A stretch of 64,000 bases of DNA from Candidatus Dojkabacteria bacterium (GCA_016931155.1 JAFGFJ010000006.1:372001-436000), one strand, 5' to 3'; numbered from the stretch's first letter, positions 44,868 through 53,058 are shown. The notes: generated by a model from the letters alone, not told the origin. Translations and numbers: made by a program.

Positions 44868-44935
44868 GTAACTTTACACATATTATTGTCAGCCTTGTAC
44901 TTCTCCTCACGAATGGGGGGTTTTCGCTGGCGTAA
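44858..44935 (+). CDS. Leader peptide candidate, 25 aa, Ile/Leu/Val-rich
   Basis: MESSNFTHIIVSLVLLLTNG then GFSLA, followed by TAA at 44933. The run IIVSLVLLL is like branched-chain leader peptides. It starts almost at the predicted transcription start, hence nearly leaderless. Its last codons (CGCTGGC) can pair imperfectly with the terminator's 5' arm (GCCTGCG). A long-range stem (44868-44878 with 44938-44949) brackets the ORF. Confidence 0.4.
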   Translation: MESSNFTHIIVSLVLLLTNGGFSLA

Positions 44936-44962
44936 GGGTAAAAGTTACTAACATAAATATGA

Positions 44963-44990
44963 AGCCTGCGAAAGCAGGTTGTTTTTATTT
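44963..44990 (+). terminator. Leader terminator before the 45009 gene
   Basis: CCTGC (44965-44969), GAAA loop, GCAGG (44974-44978), extended by two pairs, then GTTTTTATTT. It lies only about 20 nt before the GTG start at 45009, typical of attenuation rather than of gene ends. Confidence 0.75.
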
Positions 44991-45008
44991 ATTAAGAAGA
45001 ATTAAGTT

Positions 45009-45548
45009 GTGGGAACAGTTAACTTAGAAAGTCTTTTTAGAGAGGGAGATAATCAGGAGGGGGCGTTCCTTACAATTGAAAATTTCAAGGGCTTGGATTC
45101 TCATGATATGGCCTATATAAAGGAGGCTCTTCTGGAGGGGAATGTGTTTTTGACTTATGTTGAAAGAAGCGACTACAACAACAAGCTACTGGGAACAACT
45201 CAAGATTTTATTAAAGAGCAGGGTATCAAGCGCATTACAAGTGGAACCGGTGATGATAAAGAACCCTTGCCTTTATGTTACCTTCAAGTAAGAGAAGATA
45301 AACATGGCAGGCAAAAAAATGAACTTATATTCTGTGAGGGTAATAACAGAGTGGCACTAGCTATTATTCATGGTACCTCGATTGAGGTAGGGATTATTGG
45401 AGTTATTGACAGGAAAGAAAGCACATTTACCTATTGGAAAGGGAATGAAATATCTGTGCCGACACCTATTCTAGGATTCAATGCAGTTTTTAGTAAAGCT
45501 CGTTCTGCTGTGACCAGTTGCTCGAGTGCTGGACAGAGTTTGGTATAG
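45009..45548 (+). CDS. ParB/sulfiredoxin-like fold protein (putative), rightward copy
   Basis: GTG start directly after a leader terminator. The segment HGRQKNELIFCEGNNRVALAIIHG resembles the ParB-N motif (GNHR followed by a hydrophobic helix), which in relatives binds or hydrolyses nucleotides. It is matched by CGNHRIAIACLNRQEVVARVYG in the convergent neighbour, so the two are diverged paralogues. The 180-residue product has no signal peptide. No partner gene or function is apparent. Confidence 0.6.
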   Translation: MGTVNLESLFREGDNQEGAFLTIENFKGLDSHDMAYIKEALLEGNVFLTYVERSDYNNKLLGTTQDFIKEQGIKRITSGTGDDKEPLPLCYLQVREDKHGRQKNELIFCEGNNRVALAIIHGTSIEVGIIGVIDRKESTFTYWKGNEISVPTPILGFNAVFSKARSAVTSCSSAGQSLV

Positions 45549-45554
45549 TGTTTA

Positions 45555-46046
45555 TTACTCGAGCAGTTGAAGATTGCCGAGGTAAAGTGTAACCTCGTTT
45601 CGCATTTTTTGAAATCCGTGCATGTTTTGTATGTGTTCATCTATGCACTCTCCATATACCCGAGCCACTACTTCTTGTCTATTCAGACATGCTATGGCAA
45701 TCCTGTGGTTACCACATTCAACGCATACTATTCTTTTCTGTCTACCTTTACTATTTGTCACGTCTCTCAGAGAAACTACTATTGGTTCACATTGCTTATC
45801 TCCATCTCCTTCTATTGCTGCTAAAAGCTTTTCGTCTTCTACATGGTTCTGTCGTGTTAGAAGGATACCTTTATTTAAAAGTTTTTGCGGATTAAAAAGA
45901 ATATATTTGCCGGTCAAATCTTTTATGGAGATTTGTTCATAATTTGTAATAAACCCACTATCCACATCGTGGGTTCCAATTAATCTGACTGTACCGTCTT
46001 GTCCTGAATAATTGTGTAAATCATTTCCCCGAGTGGTTTCCGTCAT
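45555..46046 (-). CDS. ParB/sulfiredoxin-like fold protein (putative), leftward copy
   Basis: 163 residues with KGRQKRIVCVECGNHRIAIACLN, aligning with the rightward neighbour at 45009-45548 over about 30 residues. An N-terminal NPQKLLNKGILLTRQNHVEDEKLL precedes it. The two genes converge with only 6 nt between their stops, and no terminator is visible between. Function unknown; the fold call rests on the GNHR motif alone. Confidence 0.55.
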   Translation of the reverse strand: MTETTRGNDLHNYSGQDGTVRLIGTHDVDSGFITNYEQISIKDLTGKYILFNPQKLLNKGILLTRQNHVEDEKLLAAIEGDGDKQCEPIVVSLRDVTNSKGRQKRIVCVECGNHRIAIACLNRQEVVARVYGECIDEHIQNMHGFQKMRNEVTLYLGNLQLLE

Positions 46047-46176
46047 GAATATATTATACTATCTTCTCACAAGCTTGTGTTTTTGAAAAATTATTAATTC
46101 CTTGTTTTCTGGCAATGTCTTTTCCAATTCTTAAGGTGATATTGAAACAGTCGAAAACTGTAATAAATTTTGGCAC

Positions 46177-46206
46177 TTGACCACTATGACTGCCAATTTG
46201 TATAAT
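46177..46206 (+). promoter_or_regulatory. Strong promoter of hsp20
   Basis: TTGACC (46177-46182), 18-bp spacer, TATAAT (46201-46206), close to the vegetative sigma consensus. No CIRCE or heat-shock operator was seen nearby. Confidence 0.7.
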
Positions 46207-46210
46207 CGTA

Positions 46211-46246
46211 TGAAGATTAATTTCTTCATATTCAAATTAATCTTCA
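46211..46246 (+). promoter_or_regulatory. 5'-UTR hairpin of hsp20
   Basis: A perfect 13-bp stem, TGAAGATTAATTT (46211-46223) with 46234-46246, right after the predicted transcription start. The strong Shine-Dalgarno AAAAGGAGGT follows 10 nt later and is not visibly paired, so it need not be a thermosensor. It could stabilise the mRNA. Confidence 0.5.
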
Positions 46247-46271
46247 AAAAATACAAAAGGAGGTAATTGTT

Positions 46272-46685
46272 ATGGCAATCATAAAATGGGAACCCTTCAG
46301 AGAAATGGAGAGATTTTTTGATGATGATTTCGGAATGTTTAAAATGCCTGCCTTGGGCTGGGATATGGCGGTAGATGTTTTTGAAAAAGATGGAAAAGTT
46401 GTTGCTGAAATGAGTCTTCCCGGAGTTGATCCGGACAATGTAAATATCGAGGTGGAGGATGGACATCTAAGAATTAGTGGTTCCAGGGAAGAGGAGAAGG
46501 AAACGAAGGATAAGAATTATTACAGCAAAGAAATTAAGAGGGGATCATTCGAAAGAATAGTAAGGCTTCCCTCAGCTGTTCAGGCAGATAAAGCGGAAGC
46601 GGAGTATGAGAAGGGAGTTTTGCGTGTTTCTCTTCCAAAGAAGGAGAAAGAGGAGACAGGGAAGATAAAAGTAAGGGTAAAATAA
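46272..46685 (+). CDS. Small heat-shock protein Hsp20 (alpha-crystallin)
   Basis: An ATP-independent chaperone. The alpha-crystallin domain spans MAVDVFEKDGKVVAEMSLPGVDPDNVNIEVEDGHLRISG to ARYEKGVLRVSLPKKE, with the beta-strand Glu/Gly/Arg pattern intact. N-terminal WEPFREMERFFDDDFGMF is typical. It has a perfect Shine-Dalgarno AAAAGGAGGT before the ATG, and ends before a strong terminator, so it is monocistronic. Confidence 0.95.
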   Translation: MAIIKWEPFREMERFFDDDFGMFKMPALGWDMAVDVFEKDGKVVAEMSLPGVDPDNVNIEVEDGHLRISGSREEEKETKDKNYYSKEIKRGSFERIVRLPSAVQADKAEAEYEKGVLRVSLPKKEKEETGKIKVRVK

Positions 46686-46710
46686 GATTTGGAACAGGAA
46701 TTGTTCAACG

Positions 46711-46738
46711 AAGGAGCGCATTGGACGCTCCTTTTTTT
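46711..46738 (+). terminator. Intrinsic terminator of hsp20
   Basis: AAGGAGCG (46711-46718), seven-base loop, CGCTCCTT (46726-46733), then a run of T. Strong, unambiguous rho-independent terminator. Confidence 0.9.
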
Positions 46739-46821
46739 AATGTGGATGGAAATTCCTATCCAATGACCATTTTTTTATTGTAATGTTTTGTGGGTTCGAT
46801 GCAAATTGTTTATTATTGAGG

Positions 46822-47226
46822 ATGGAATTAAAGGTATTAAAACAAAAAATTATATTTAGATTATCTCCTCAAGAAATTTACGAGTCTATTATGGATTCTG
46901 AGAGCCACTCAGTAATTACAGGTTCCTGGGCTGATATTACCGAAAAAACAGGGGAGCCATTCAGTATCTGGAGTGGAGACATAGATGGAGAAAATCTGGA
47001 ATTGATACCTGGTAAAAAAATCGTCCAATCGTGGAGATACAAAAGTGAAGGCTGGCCGGAAGAACATTTTTCAATAGTAACCTTTGAATTTGAGGAGGAT
47101 GAGCGTGGAGGGACGATATTAAATTTTACTCACGAGGGAATTCCGGAAAAAGAGTTTGACGGTGTGAAAGATGGATGGAGAGATTTCTATTGGGACAACA
47201 TGGGTGGTGTGGTTAAAAAACTTTAA
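46822..47226 (+). CDS. SRPBCC/AHSA1-type START-like protein
   Basis: ATG at 46822 (MELKVLKQKIIFRLSPQEIYE) is chosen because family members start there; a longer ORF begins at 46783. The AHA1-like helix-grip fold is suggested by SHSVITGSWADITEKTGEPFSIWSGDIDGENLELIPGKKIVQSW and the late GWRDFYWDNM. Such proteins bind hydrophobic ligands or activate Hsp90-type chaperones. No operon partner. Confidence 0.8.
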   Translation: MELKVLKQKIIFRLSPQEIYESIMDSESHSVITGSWADITEKTGEPFSIWSGDIDGENLELIPGKKIVQSWRYKSEGWPEEHFSIVTFEFEEDERGGTILNFTHEGIPEKEFDGVKDGWRDFYWDNMGGVVKKL

Positions 47227-47382
47227 CAAGGTAGCTGAACCTCAGGTTAGTCTTCTTGTGCTTTCAAATCACCCAAGGAGATCGAGAAATGCAGTCCGTT
47301 CAGTTGTAGTTAAAAAATAATACCAAGCTGTCATCGAAAAACAAATTTCATATTATTTTATTGAGAAGATACACAATACACG

Positions 47383-48705
47383 TTAGTTTTTCTCAACTTT
47401 GTGAGCTTGTGTTTCGTGTGCATTGAAAAACTCTATTGCCCTGGCAAGCTCGGGGTAATTTTTGGAGTATTCTTCAATTGAAATATCTTGCTTCCATGCA
47501 GTACATGCCTGAACAACGGCTGCTGCTCCTGCTTTTGTTCCATCCGGGTGGCTATGCACTCCTGCTCCCATTGTGATAATGAAATCAGTATGGCCTATAG
47601 CCTCAATAAACGGACGGAGTAGAACGGGATTCATACCCCCTGAAATAATCGGATTTGTTTTTTTTAGATCTCCCCAATCCTGTTCAAAAAAGTGCCCCTT
47701 TGTGATTTTTCCAAGAGCCGAATTGGCTGAGGTCACATCTTCACCTTGTGAACCGGACATTTTTCCGATCCCCGAGGTGCCTGTGTGAATACCTGATGCG
47801 CCAGCAAGGCGGGCTAATTTTGTAAGCACCAGAACTGAAAAGCCAATGGGGTTTTCTTCACGAGTGAATGCTCCATGTCCTGCTCTATGGAAGTGAAGAT
47901 AGACATCCGGATAACGTCTTCTGATTGTTTGAACGGCTGTCCAGCCTGCAGTAATACCGTCTACGAGAAAAGCGTAACTATCCGGTTTCATAATCTTTTG
48001 TACATAGTCCGCCCGTTCAATCATTGTGTCAAAATCTGCGGCAGAAACATTGAAGGAATGAACCTTTGTTTGTCCGGTTTCAGTTTCTGCCTTATCCATG
48101 GCTTCCTTTACAAGGTCAACTGTTTCAGTGAATGGTGCAAAATCCTGATCTGCCTGAGGTTCATCGTTTTTGACAAAGTCTCCACCGCCAGCCCAGAAGT
48201 TGTAGCAGACGTCTGCATATTCGGCGGATTTAAGGCCGATTTTGGGCTTGACGATAGTGCCCAAAATCGGCCTATCATAAGCGTTCAAATACTTCCTCAT
48301 CTCATCGATCGTATAACTCGATCCGTCATAGTTTTCTAACATGTCAGGCGGGAACGAAATATCAAGAAGTTTTAGTCCTGCAAGTGAGCTCATTCCAAAG
48401 ACGTTCCCGGCCAGGAATGTAACAATATTTTGGACATTACCTGCGCGATCAAACATCCTCCATGGATATGCTATATATACAAGCCCTTTATCTTCTTCCA
48501 CTTTATAGACAACTCCTCCCATTGAATCAGAAAATTCTGTCGCAGTATTTACCTCAATATTTGAGCCGTTTGAAGATTCTGCTGCAATTTCTGAGGCCGC
48601 ATCAAGAAGGTCTGTTTTTCCATAGGGTATTACTTTGAAAACTGCAAGCAGGTGGGTTCCTTTTAGTACTTCTTCATTCCCGAGTTGTATGTATTTTTTC
48701 TGCAT
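47383..48705 (-). CDS. rbcL: RuBisCO large subunit, form II/III or III-like
   Basis: Ribulose-1,5-bisphosphate carboxylase. All key residues are in place: GTIVKPKIGL (Lys of the active site), GGDFVKNDEPQ (carbamylated Lys with Asp, Glu), HFHRAGHGAFT (His, Arg), GIHTGTSGIGKM (loop 6 Lys) and SGGMNP. Length 440 and the absence of a small subunit gene point to the archaeal-type/CPR II/III group, which usually salvages AMP through ribose-1,5-bisphosphate. The partner AMP phosphorylase and R15P isomerase are not in this window. Neighbours do not suggest a Calvin cycle. Confidence 0.95.
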   Translation of the reverse strand: MQKKYIQLGNEEVLKGTHLLAVFKVIPYGKTDLLDAASEIAAESSNGSNIEVNTATEFSDSMGGVVYKVEEDKGLVYIAYPWRMFDRAGNVQNIVTFLAGNVFGMSSLAGLKLLDISFPPDMLENYDGSSYTIDEMRKYLNAYDRPILGTIVKPKIGLKSAEYADVCYNFWAGGGDFVKNDEPQADQDFAPFTETVDLVKEAMDKAETETGQTKVHSFNVSAADFDTMIERADYVQKIMKPDSYAFLVDGITAGWTAVQTIRRRYPDVYLHFHRAGHGAFTREENPIGFSVLVLTKLARLAGASGIHTGTSGIGKMSGSQGEDVTSANSALGKITKGHFFEQDWGDLKKTNPIISGGMNPVLLRPFIEAIGHTDFIITMGAGVHSHPDGTKAGAAAVVQACTAWKQDISIEEYSKNYPELARAIEFFNAHETQAHKVEKN

Positions 48706-48831
48706 GACGATGAATGTGATATTGTTGTTGGCTAAAAAATAGTTAAATTATTTGCAAAGAAGAAAGAATCAATTATTTCTGTCCTTTCTTTTCTGTAAAA
48801 TTTGGTTTAATTACATAATTCTAGTTAAAAA

Positions 48832-49689
48832 TTATTCCCTTTGATTAACCGGTTGAATATAACTGAATTCCGGTTCATCCTCCTCTGGTGGAGTCTTACT
48901 GTCAAATTTTCTTGCGAGTTTTTCAAGTTGTCCTTTTAGAAGACCAGGCAAGTACCTGGAAAGAAAGGCATAGTTCTTGGCTAACTGTGGTATTATCACT
49001 TTTTCTTTGTCGGTAAATATTGCATTATAAGTTGCTTCCGCCACTTCTTCGGCTGTAATTGCATCTTTTTCCAACCCCAAATCCTTCAAGTCGATGTTTG
49101 CATTTTCTTTAGAGAAGAATTCAGTATGAACTGCACCAGGATGGATTGTTGTTACTTTGACATTATGTTGTTTTAACTCCAGTCTGATGGTATCAGCAAA
49201 AGCGGTAATACCCCATTTTGTTGCCGAGTATACTGACCATTGAGGTAATACGATAAGACCGGCAAGAGAAGAGGTAAGAATCAGATGACCGAATTTCTGT
49301 CGAATCATTATCTCGGATGCAAGTTTTATCGTCGTTATGGAACCAATTAAATTGACTCCGACAATGGCTTTTATTTCATCAATAGTAAGTTCATGTATGT
49401 TCCTAACAAAACCTATACCTGCGTTTGCCACTACAACGTCCAATACTCTGCCGTTCTCTGTTGCTTTCAGAAATAAGTTTCTTAAATCATTTGCGTTAGT
49501 TACATCTGTTACAACTATGATTGGTTTGCCTCCTAGTTTTGTAACGTTTTCTGCTACCTCAGCAAGCTCATCTGACCTTCTTGCGGCAAGAACTATTGTT
49601 GCACCATCTTTGGCACATTTTAAAGCAATAGCCTTACCTATTCCACTTGAAGCTCCTGTGATTAAAATTGTTTTGCCTTTTAGTTTCAT
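48832..49689 (-). CDS. Short-chain dehydrogenase/reductase (SDR)
   Basis: Classical SDR: TGASSGIGKAIA near the start (cofactor loop), NAGIG, ILTSSLAG (catalytic Ser), YSATKWG (Tyr-x-x-x-Lys) and a C-terminal extension with EEVAEATYNAIF. ATG at 49689 (MKLKGKTILITG) is preferred over a start five codons upstream. Length about 285. It sits just beyond the end of the cassette array on the same strand as the cassettes. Confidence 0.9.
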   Translation of the reverse strand: MKLKGKTILITGASSGIGKAIALKCAKDGATIVLAARRSDELAEVAENVTKLGGKPIIVVTDVTNANDLRNLFLKATENGRVLDVVVANAGIGFVRNIHELTIDEIKAIVGVNLIGSITTIKLASEIMIRQKFGHLILTSSLAGLIVLPQWSVYSATKWGITAFADTIRLELKQHNVKVTTIHPGAVHTEFFSKENANIDLKDLGLEKDAITAEEVAEATYNAIFTDKEKVIIPQLAKNYAFLSRYLPGLLKGQLEKLARKFDSKTPPEEDEPEFSYIQPVNQRE

Positions 49690-49950
49690 TTTGTGTAATA
49701 ACAACTTAAATTTGAGTACAGTATAGGGAATTTTAATAGAAAGGTAAAAGGTACGATATCTATCAGATCAAATACGACAAACTGCTGTCTCATTTGGAAT
49801 CTTCATATTAATCCCTAAATGAGACCTTTCATTATTGTAAAAGTTCACATGGAAATGATGCGTAAAATTCAATTGCGGTTCTCGTCTGTTTCGGTATCAT
49901 CTTAGAATTGGAAAAGACTACAAACGGTGGTGTGTCCGTCAGTGCGAGGA

Positions 49951-49970
49951 AGTCAATACGGTGTTAGGCG
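49951..49970 (-). other. Terminal attC half-site
   Basis: On the minus strand CGCCTAAC (49970-49963) is an R''-like core and GTATTGAC continues it, but no complementary L'/R' half was found between here and 49700. It also contains the stop codon of the last cassette gene. This is the distal, decayed or truncated end of the array. Confidence 0.5.
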
Positions 49971-50329
49971 AAGAAGCTCATCGACAAGATTATTGTTCCA
50001 ATGCCAGAAATAATATTTAGGTAGATCAGTATGTTTGAACATATGGAACTAAAATGTTCTTTTCGTCTTACAATTACTTTATGAACAATAAATGGAATTA
50101 TTCCTCCAATTCCCATTATTATCCCGATAATCGCTCCAATCAATGTAGTTTTTTCAATTTCCAGTAATCCAATTAGGATTACAAGAATTATCGGAATATG
50201 AATCAACAAAAAACCAGTAATCTTTCCGGGAAGTTTTAGTAATTCCCATTCTCTTTCATAAGCTGATTCAATTTCATGTAAGAGTAGTAATGTTGCATTT
50301 ATTATATAGAAGATAGTAATTAATTTCAT
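49964..50329 (-). CDS. DUF6713-like membrane protein (last cassette)
   Basis: 121 residues with four predicted membrane segments. LLHEIESAYEREWELLKLPGKITGFLLIHI at the start matches a family that I recall as DUF6713, with HEI and EWEL conserved. Its stop codon lies within the terminal attC-like half-site, which is typical of compact cassettes. No biochemical function is known. Confidence 0.65.
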   Translation of the reverse strand: MKLITIFYIINATLLLLHEIESAYEREWELLKLPGKITGFLLIHIPIILVILIGLLEIEKTTLIGAIIGIIMGIGGIIPFIVHKVIVRRKEHFSSICSNILIYLNIISGIGTIILSMSFFA

Positions 50330-50365
50330 ATTTCAATCAACTCCAAATTGAACCGTCCGCTTTTT

Positions 50366-50556
50366 CGCCTACCGTTTCTTAATAGCTGAAGTTCTGACGG
50401 CGGAATTGGCTCGTTCTTTTTATTAAATCACAAACACTTTTTAAAATACAAGATATCGATTATCACCGTTCGAGTCGGGATTTGGACGGAAGAATTTCAC
50501 ATTCCTTTAAAAAATATTTGAGTGAAATTCTGGAGTCGGCTATTAAGTGTTAGACG
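50366..50556 (-). repeat. attC-like site between cassettes 5 and 6
   Basis: On the minus strand, R'' CGTCTAAC (50556-50549), L'' CTTAATAGC (50547-50539), then L' GCTATTAAG (50386-50378) complementary to it, and a degenerate R' GGTAGGCG (50373-50366). An inner hairpin (GAATTTCAC/GTGAAATTC) encloses the shared loop. About 190 bp. Confidence 0.75.
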
Positions 50557-50571
50557 ATGTAAAAAGAAAAT

Positions 50572-51027
50572 TTACCTCTGAAGCTCGTTATAAAAGTTCT
50601 CTAATTCTTCAACCCTTTTGTTAGTAATCCTTTCGATACAACTCCACTCTATAAGTGGTTGCATACTACCTTCTTCGTATTGTTTGCTTTCAAGTTTACA
50701 TGTTTGATCGCGATATTGCTTCCAAGAATCTTGGGATGAGATAATCAGATTGTCATTATTAACTTTCTTTAGGTCTGTTAAGATTTTTTCTAATCTTGTA
50801 ATTTCTTCTTCTGCTTTGTTTTTAGCACAAATATTCATTTCAGATTGGGACTTTTGTTCTTTGCAATCGATTGCATTATTATCAGTGTCTACTTTATTGA
50901 GTAAGTGTATAGGTCGTTGTTGTGTATCTTTAGCTTTGTTTTCACTATCGTTTTTATTTTTATCTTTAGTGCACCCAAACAATAAAACAGATGCCAACAG
51001 AAGAATGATTAGAAAAAATCTTTTCAT
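50572..51027 (-). CDS. LprI/DUF1311-like lipoprotein (cassette)
   Basis: A 151-residue protein with a lipobox (MKRFFLIILLLASVLLFGC). The mature part has NAIDCKEQKSQSEMNICAKNKAEEEITRLEKI, the Cys/Glu-rich LprI signature (lysozyme inhibitor-like family). It is monocistronic within its own cassette. The export signal suggests a periplasmic or surface role. Confidence 0.75.
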   Translation of the reverse strand: MKRFFLIILLLASVLLFGCTKDKNKNDSENKAKDTQQRPIHLLNKVDTDNNAIDCKEQKSQSEMNICAKNKAEEEITRLEKILTDLKKVNNDNLIISSQDSWKQYRDQTCKLESKQYEEGSMQPLIEWSCIERITNKRVEELENFYNELQR

Positions 51028-51058
51028 GGTATTTCGTATTAATGTTTTCTTTTTATTT

Positions 51059-51190
51059 CGCCTATGTTCAAGAGTATGCGAAGTTATTTCTGTAGCGATA
51101 GCGGAACAAAAAACTTGGGTGAAGGAATTTTTTACTCCTTATTAATATTACAAACGAAAAATTACTGAACTGCATACTCTTTGTTATGTG
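51059..51190 (-). repeat. attC-like site between cassettes 4 and 5
   Basis: On the minus strand, R'' CACATAAC (51190-51183), L'' AGAGTATGC (51180-51172), L' GCATACTCT (51079-51071), and a degenerate R' region GAACATAGGCG (51069-51059). The arms match perfectly but the GTT of R' is lost. About 130 bp. Confidence 0.65.
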
Positions 51191-51195
51191 ATGTG

Positions 51196-51777
51196 CTAAT
51201 TTTGCGACCTGTAATACTCCTTCGCTTTTTTAGTAACAGACAAAATGAAGCCGCTTTTTTCTTCCGTATATTTGACTCTATCATTTGCATGTTTATCTGA
51301 AAGTTTTCTCTTCAGATTATCATACTGTTTAGCGACGTCAGGAAATTGCCGAAGATATTCTCTAAAATAGAGCCTGTCCCATAATTCAGAATCTGCCTCA
51401 ACCATATGAATATGATGTGTACGTTTACCTTCTGAATTGCGCTTGATAAACCAGGCGTAGTAGGGCGGATCATCGTCACCAAATACAGGACGCCAAAAGT
51501 ACTCATATCCTTCGGCTTCTAAAATAGGCACAATTTGCTTTTTAGTTTCTTCAAGACTTGAAACTTCCACTAAAATATCAATGATAGGTTTAGCAGAAAG
51601 TCCTGGAACCGCCGTACTACCAAAATGCTCAATTCTTTTAACGATATTCTGAGGCAATTTCTTGAGTAAAAAAGCGGCTTCATCTTCAAACATTTTAGGC
51701 CACACTAAATCATAAGGAATGATTGATATTTCCTCTTTCACTAACTCTTGTATTCGTTTTTTCATTTTATCTTCCAT
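51196..51777 (-). CDS. GrpB-family protein (cassette)
   Basis: A nucleotidyltransferase-fold protein (UPF0157) showing IEHFGSTAVPGLSAKPIIDILVEV, the family signature, and IHMVEADSELWDRLYFREYL. Only 10 nt separate it from the upstream NUDIX gene, so the two share one cassette. Its substrate is unknown. Confidence 0.85.
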   Translation of the reverse strand: MEDKMKKRIQELVKEEISIIPYDLVWPKMFEDEAAFLLKKLPQNIVKRIEHFGSTAVPGLSAKPIIDILVEVSSLEETKKQIVPILEAEGYEYFWRPVFGDDDPPYYAWFIKRNSEGKRTHHIHMVEADSELWDRLYFREYLRQFPDVAKQYDNLKRKLSDKHANDRVKYTEEKSGFILSVTKKAKEYYRSQN

Positions 51778-51787
51778 AAAAGTAAAA

Positions 51788-52216
51788 TTATTCCTTGATT
51801 TTATTAATTATTGATAAAAAAAATTCTTTATCTTTATGGTGTGTGAGCAACTCAGCTACTTCGTTTTTACTAACCCATCTGGCTTCGGGATTTTCCGGGT
51901 CTATCGGACTAAGTAAGGATTGGTTCGTCTTGAATAGAAACATAAAGATTGTTTTTTGCTCAGAAGTGTCATCGCCGCCATCAAGGGCAATCTTGGGCCT
52001 CTGATAATTGCCCAAATCTGCCAATAGTTCGAGCTGATTAATACCGGATTCTTCGTATATTTCTCTTTTTGCGGCATCAAGTGTGCTCTCTCCTTCATCA
52101 ATATGACCTTTGGGCAACGACCAAGATTGCCCTTTTTGATTTACCACAAGAACCAATTCGGCTTTATTGATCACCACACCACCTGCTGATTTAGTTTGTT
52201 TAATGTTGTTTTCCAT
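51788..52216 (-). CDS. NUDIX hydrolase (cassette)
   Basis: The Nudix box is complete: GHIDEGESTLDAAKREIYEESG. It hydrolyses nucleoside diphosphates linked to other groups. Paired with GrpB-like in the same cassette, which is unusual since cassettes normally carry one gene. 142 aa. Confidence 0.92.
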   Translation of the reverse strand: MENNIKQTKSAGGVVINKAELVLVVNQKGQSWSLPKGHIDEGESTLDAAKREIYEESGINQLELLADLGNYQRPKIALDGGDDTSEQKTIFMFLFKTNQSLLSPIDPENPEARWVSKNEVAELLTHHKDKEFFLSIINKIKE

Positions 52217-52262
52217 ATTGCAGAGTAAAGATAAAGAGTTTTTTATAATTTTGCCTGAATTT

Positions 52263-52430
52263 CATATAACGTCTTGCGAGTTCAAGAAGTTGACCGCAAG
52301 TTTTATCAACAAGTAACTATTCTCAAAAATATATTTCAAGTCCTAAAATAAATCAAACATGATTATAAATATCGCGGTCAATTTGGGTGAAGCGAGTACT
52401 CGAGCGAAACCTTGAACTCGCTGTTGTGCG
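52263..52430 (-). repeat. attC-like site between cassettes 3 and 4
   Basis: On the minus strand, R'' CGCACAAC (52430-52423), L'' CGAGTTCAAG (52420-52411), L' CTTGAACTCG (52286-52277, perfect complement), R' GTTATATG (52270-52263). About 170 bp. Confidence 0.8.
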
Positions 52431-52452
52431 ATGTAATCCAAAATCCATATAT

Positions 52453-52815
52453 TCAATTTTCAATTCTTTTTTTAGTAAATCCTATAAATATATAGAGAAC
52501 ACCTATTAAAAATGGAATAACCATATGCAATGTTAAATCTCTCTCAACTATAAAACCTATAATGAATCCAATTAAAATAGGTATTGATGTTAAAAAACCA
52601 CCAATCTTTTCGAATTTCCAACCTAACCCCAAACCAATAAACATCAGTAGAAAAACCGTTAACCAAACATTATCCCAAATAGAATATTCTGATTTAATGA
52701 ACGGTAATGGATTTCCATATCCAAAATAAAAGGGAAGTCCAAAGATAATTACTGCAGTTGCTAAAATCCTTGTTACCCATTTTATTATTTTGTAGTCTCT
52801 TTTTTTTAATTTCAT
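52453..52815 (-). CDS. Small integral membrane protein (cassette)
   Basis: 120 residues with four hydrophobic helices (ATAVIIFGLPFYFGYG, VWLTVFLLMFIGLGLGW, LTSIPILIGFIIGFIV, MVIPFLIGVLYIFIGF) and basic ends (MKLKKRDYK, TKKRIEN). No family recognised. Typical of orphan membrane proteins in cassette arrays. Confidence 0.7.
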   Translation of the reverse strand: MKLKKRDYKIIKWVTRILATAVIIFGLPFYFGYGNPLPFIKSEYSIWDNVWLTVFLLMFIGLGLGWKFEKIGGFLTSIPILIGFIIGFIVERDLTLHMVIPFLIGVLYIFIGFTKKRIEN

Positions 52816-52848
52816 TAGGTATCCTCTATGCTGGATTTTGGATTATGT

Positions 52849-53044
52849 CGTACAACGTTTCGGCATATCTGATGTTTTCGCCGAATTTGTTAATCAATAC
52901 TTGAATATTAGCAGGTTCTTCTTTATTTCGAAAGACCATTGATTGACCGCCGAGCAGAGGCGAAAATATGGGCGGAACAAAAAGGACATTCCTTTAAAAA
53001 ATATTTGAGTCCTTTTTGTGTAGCCAGATATGCGTTGTTATACG
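52849..53044 (-). repeat. attC-like site between cassettes 2 and 3
   Basis: On the minus strand, R'' CGTATAAC (53044-53037), L'' CGCATATCTG (53034-53025), L' CAGATATGCCG (52871-52861), R' GTTGTACG (52856-52849). Inner stem AAAAAGGAC/GTCCTTTTT with the shared loop. About 195 bp. Confidence 0.85.
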
Positions 53045-53058
53045 CTGTAAATCAAATT

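Noticed and set aside
46211..46246. hsp20 hairpin as a fourU or ROSE RNA thermometer
   Set aside because: The Shine-Dalgarno sequence is outside the stem and no complementary sequence hiding it was found.
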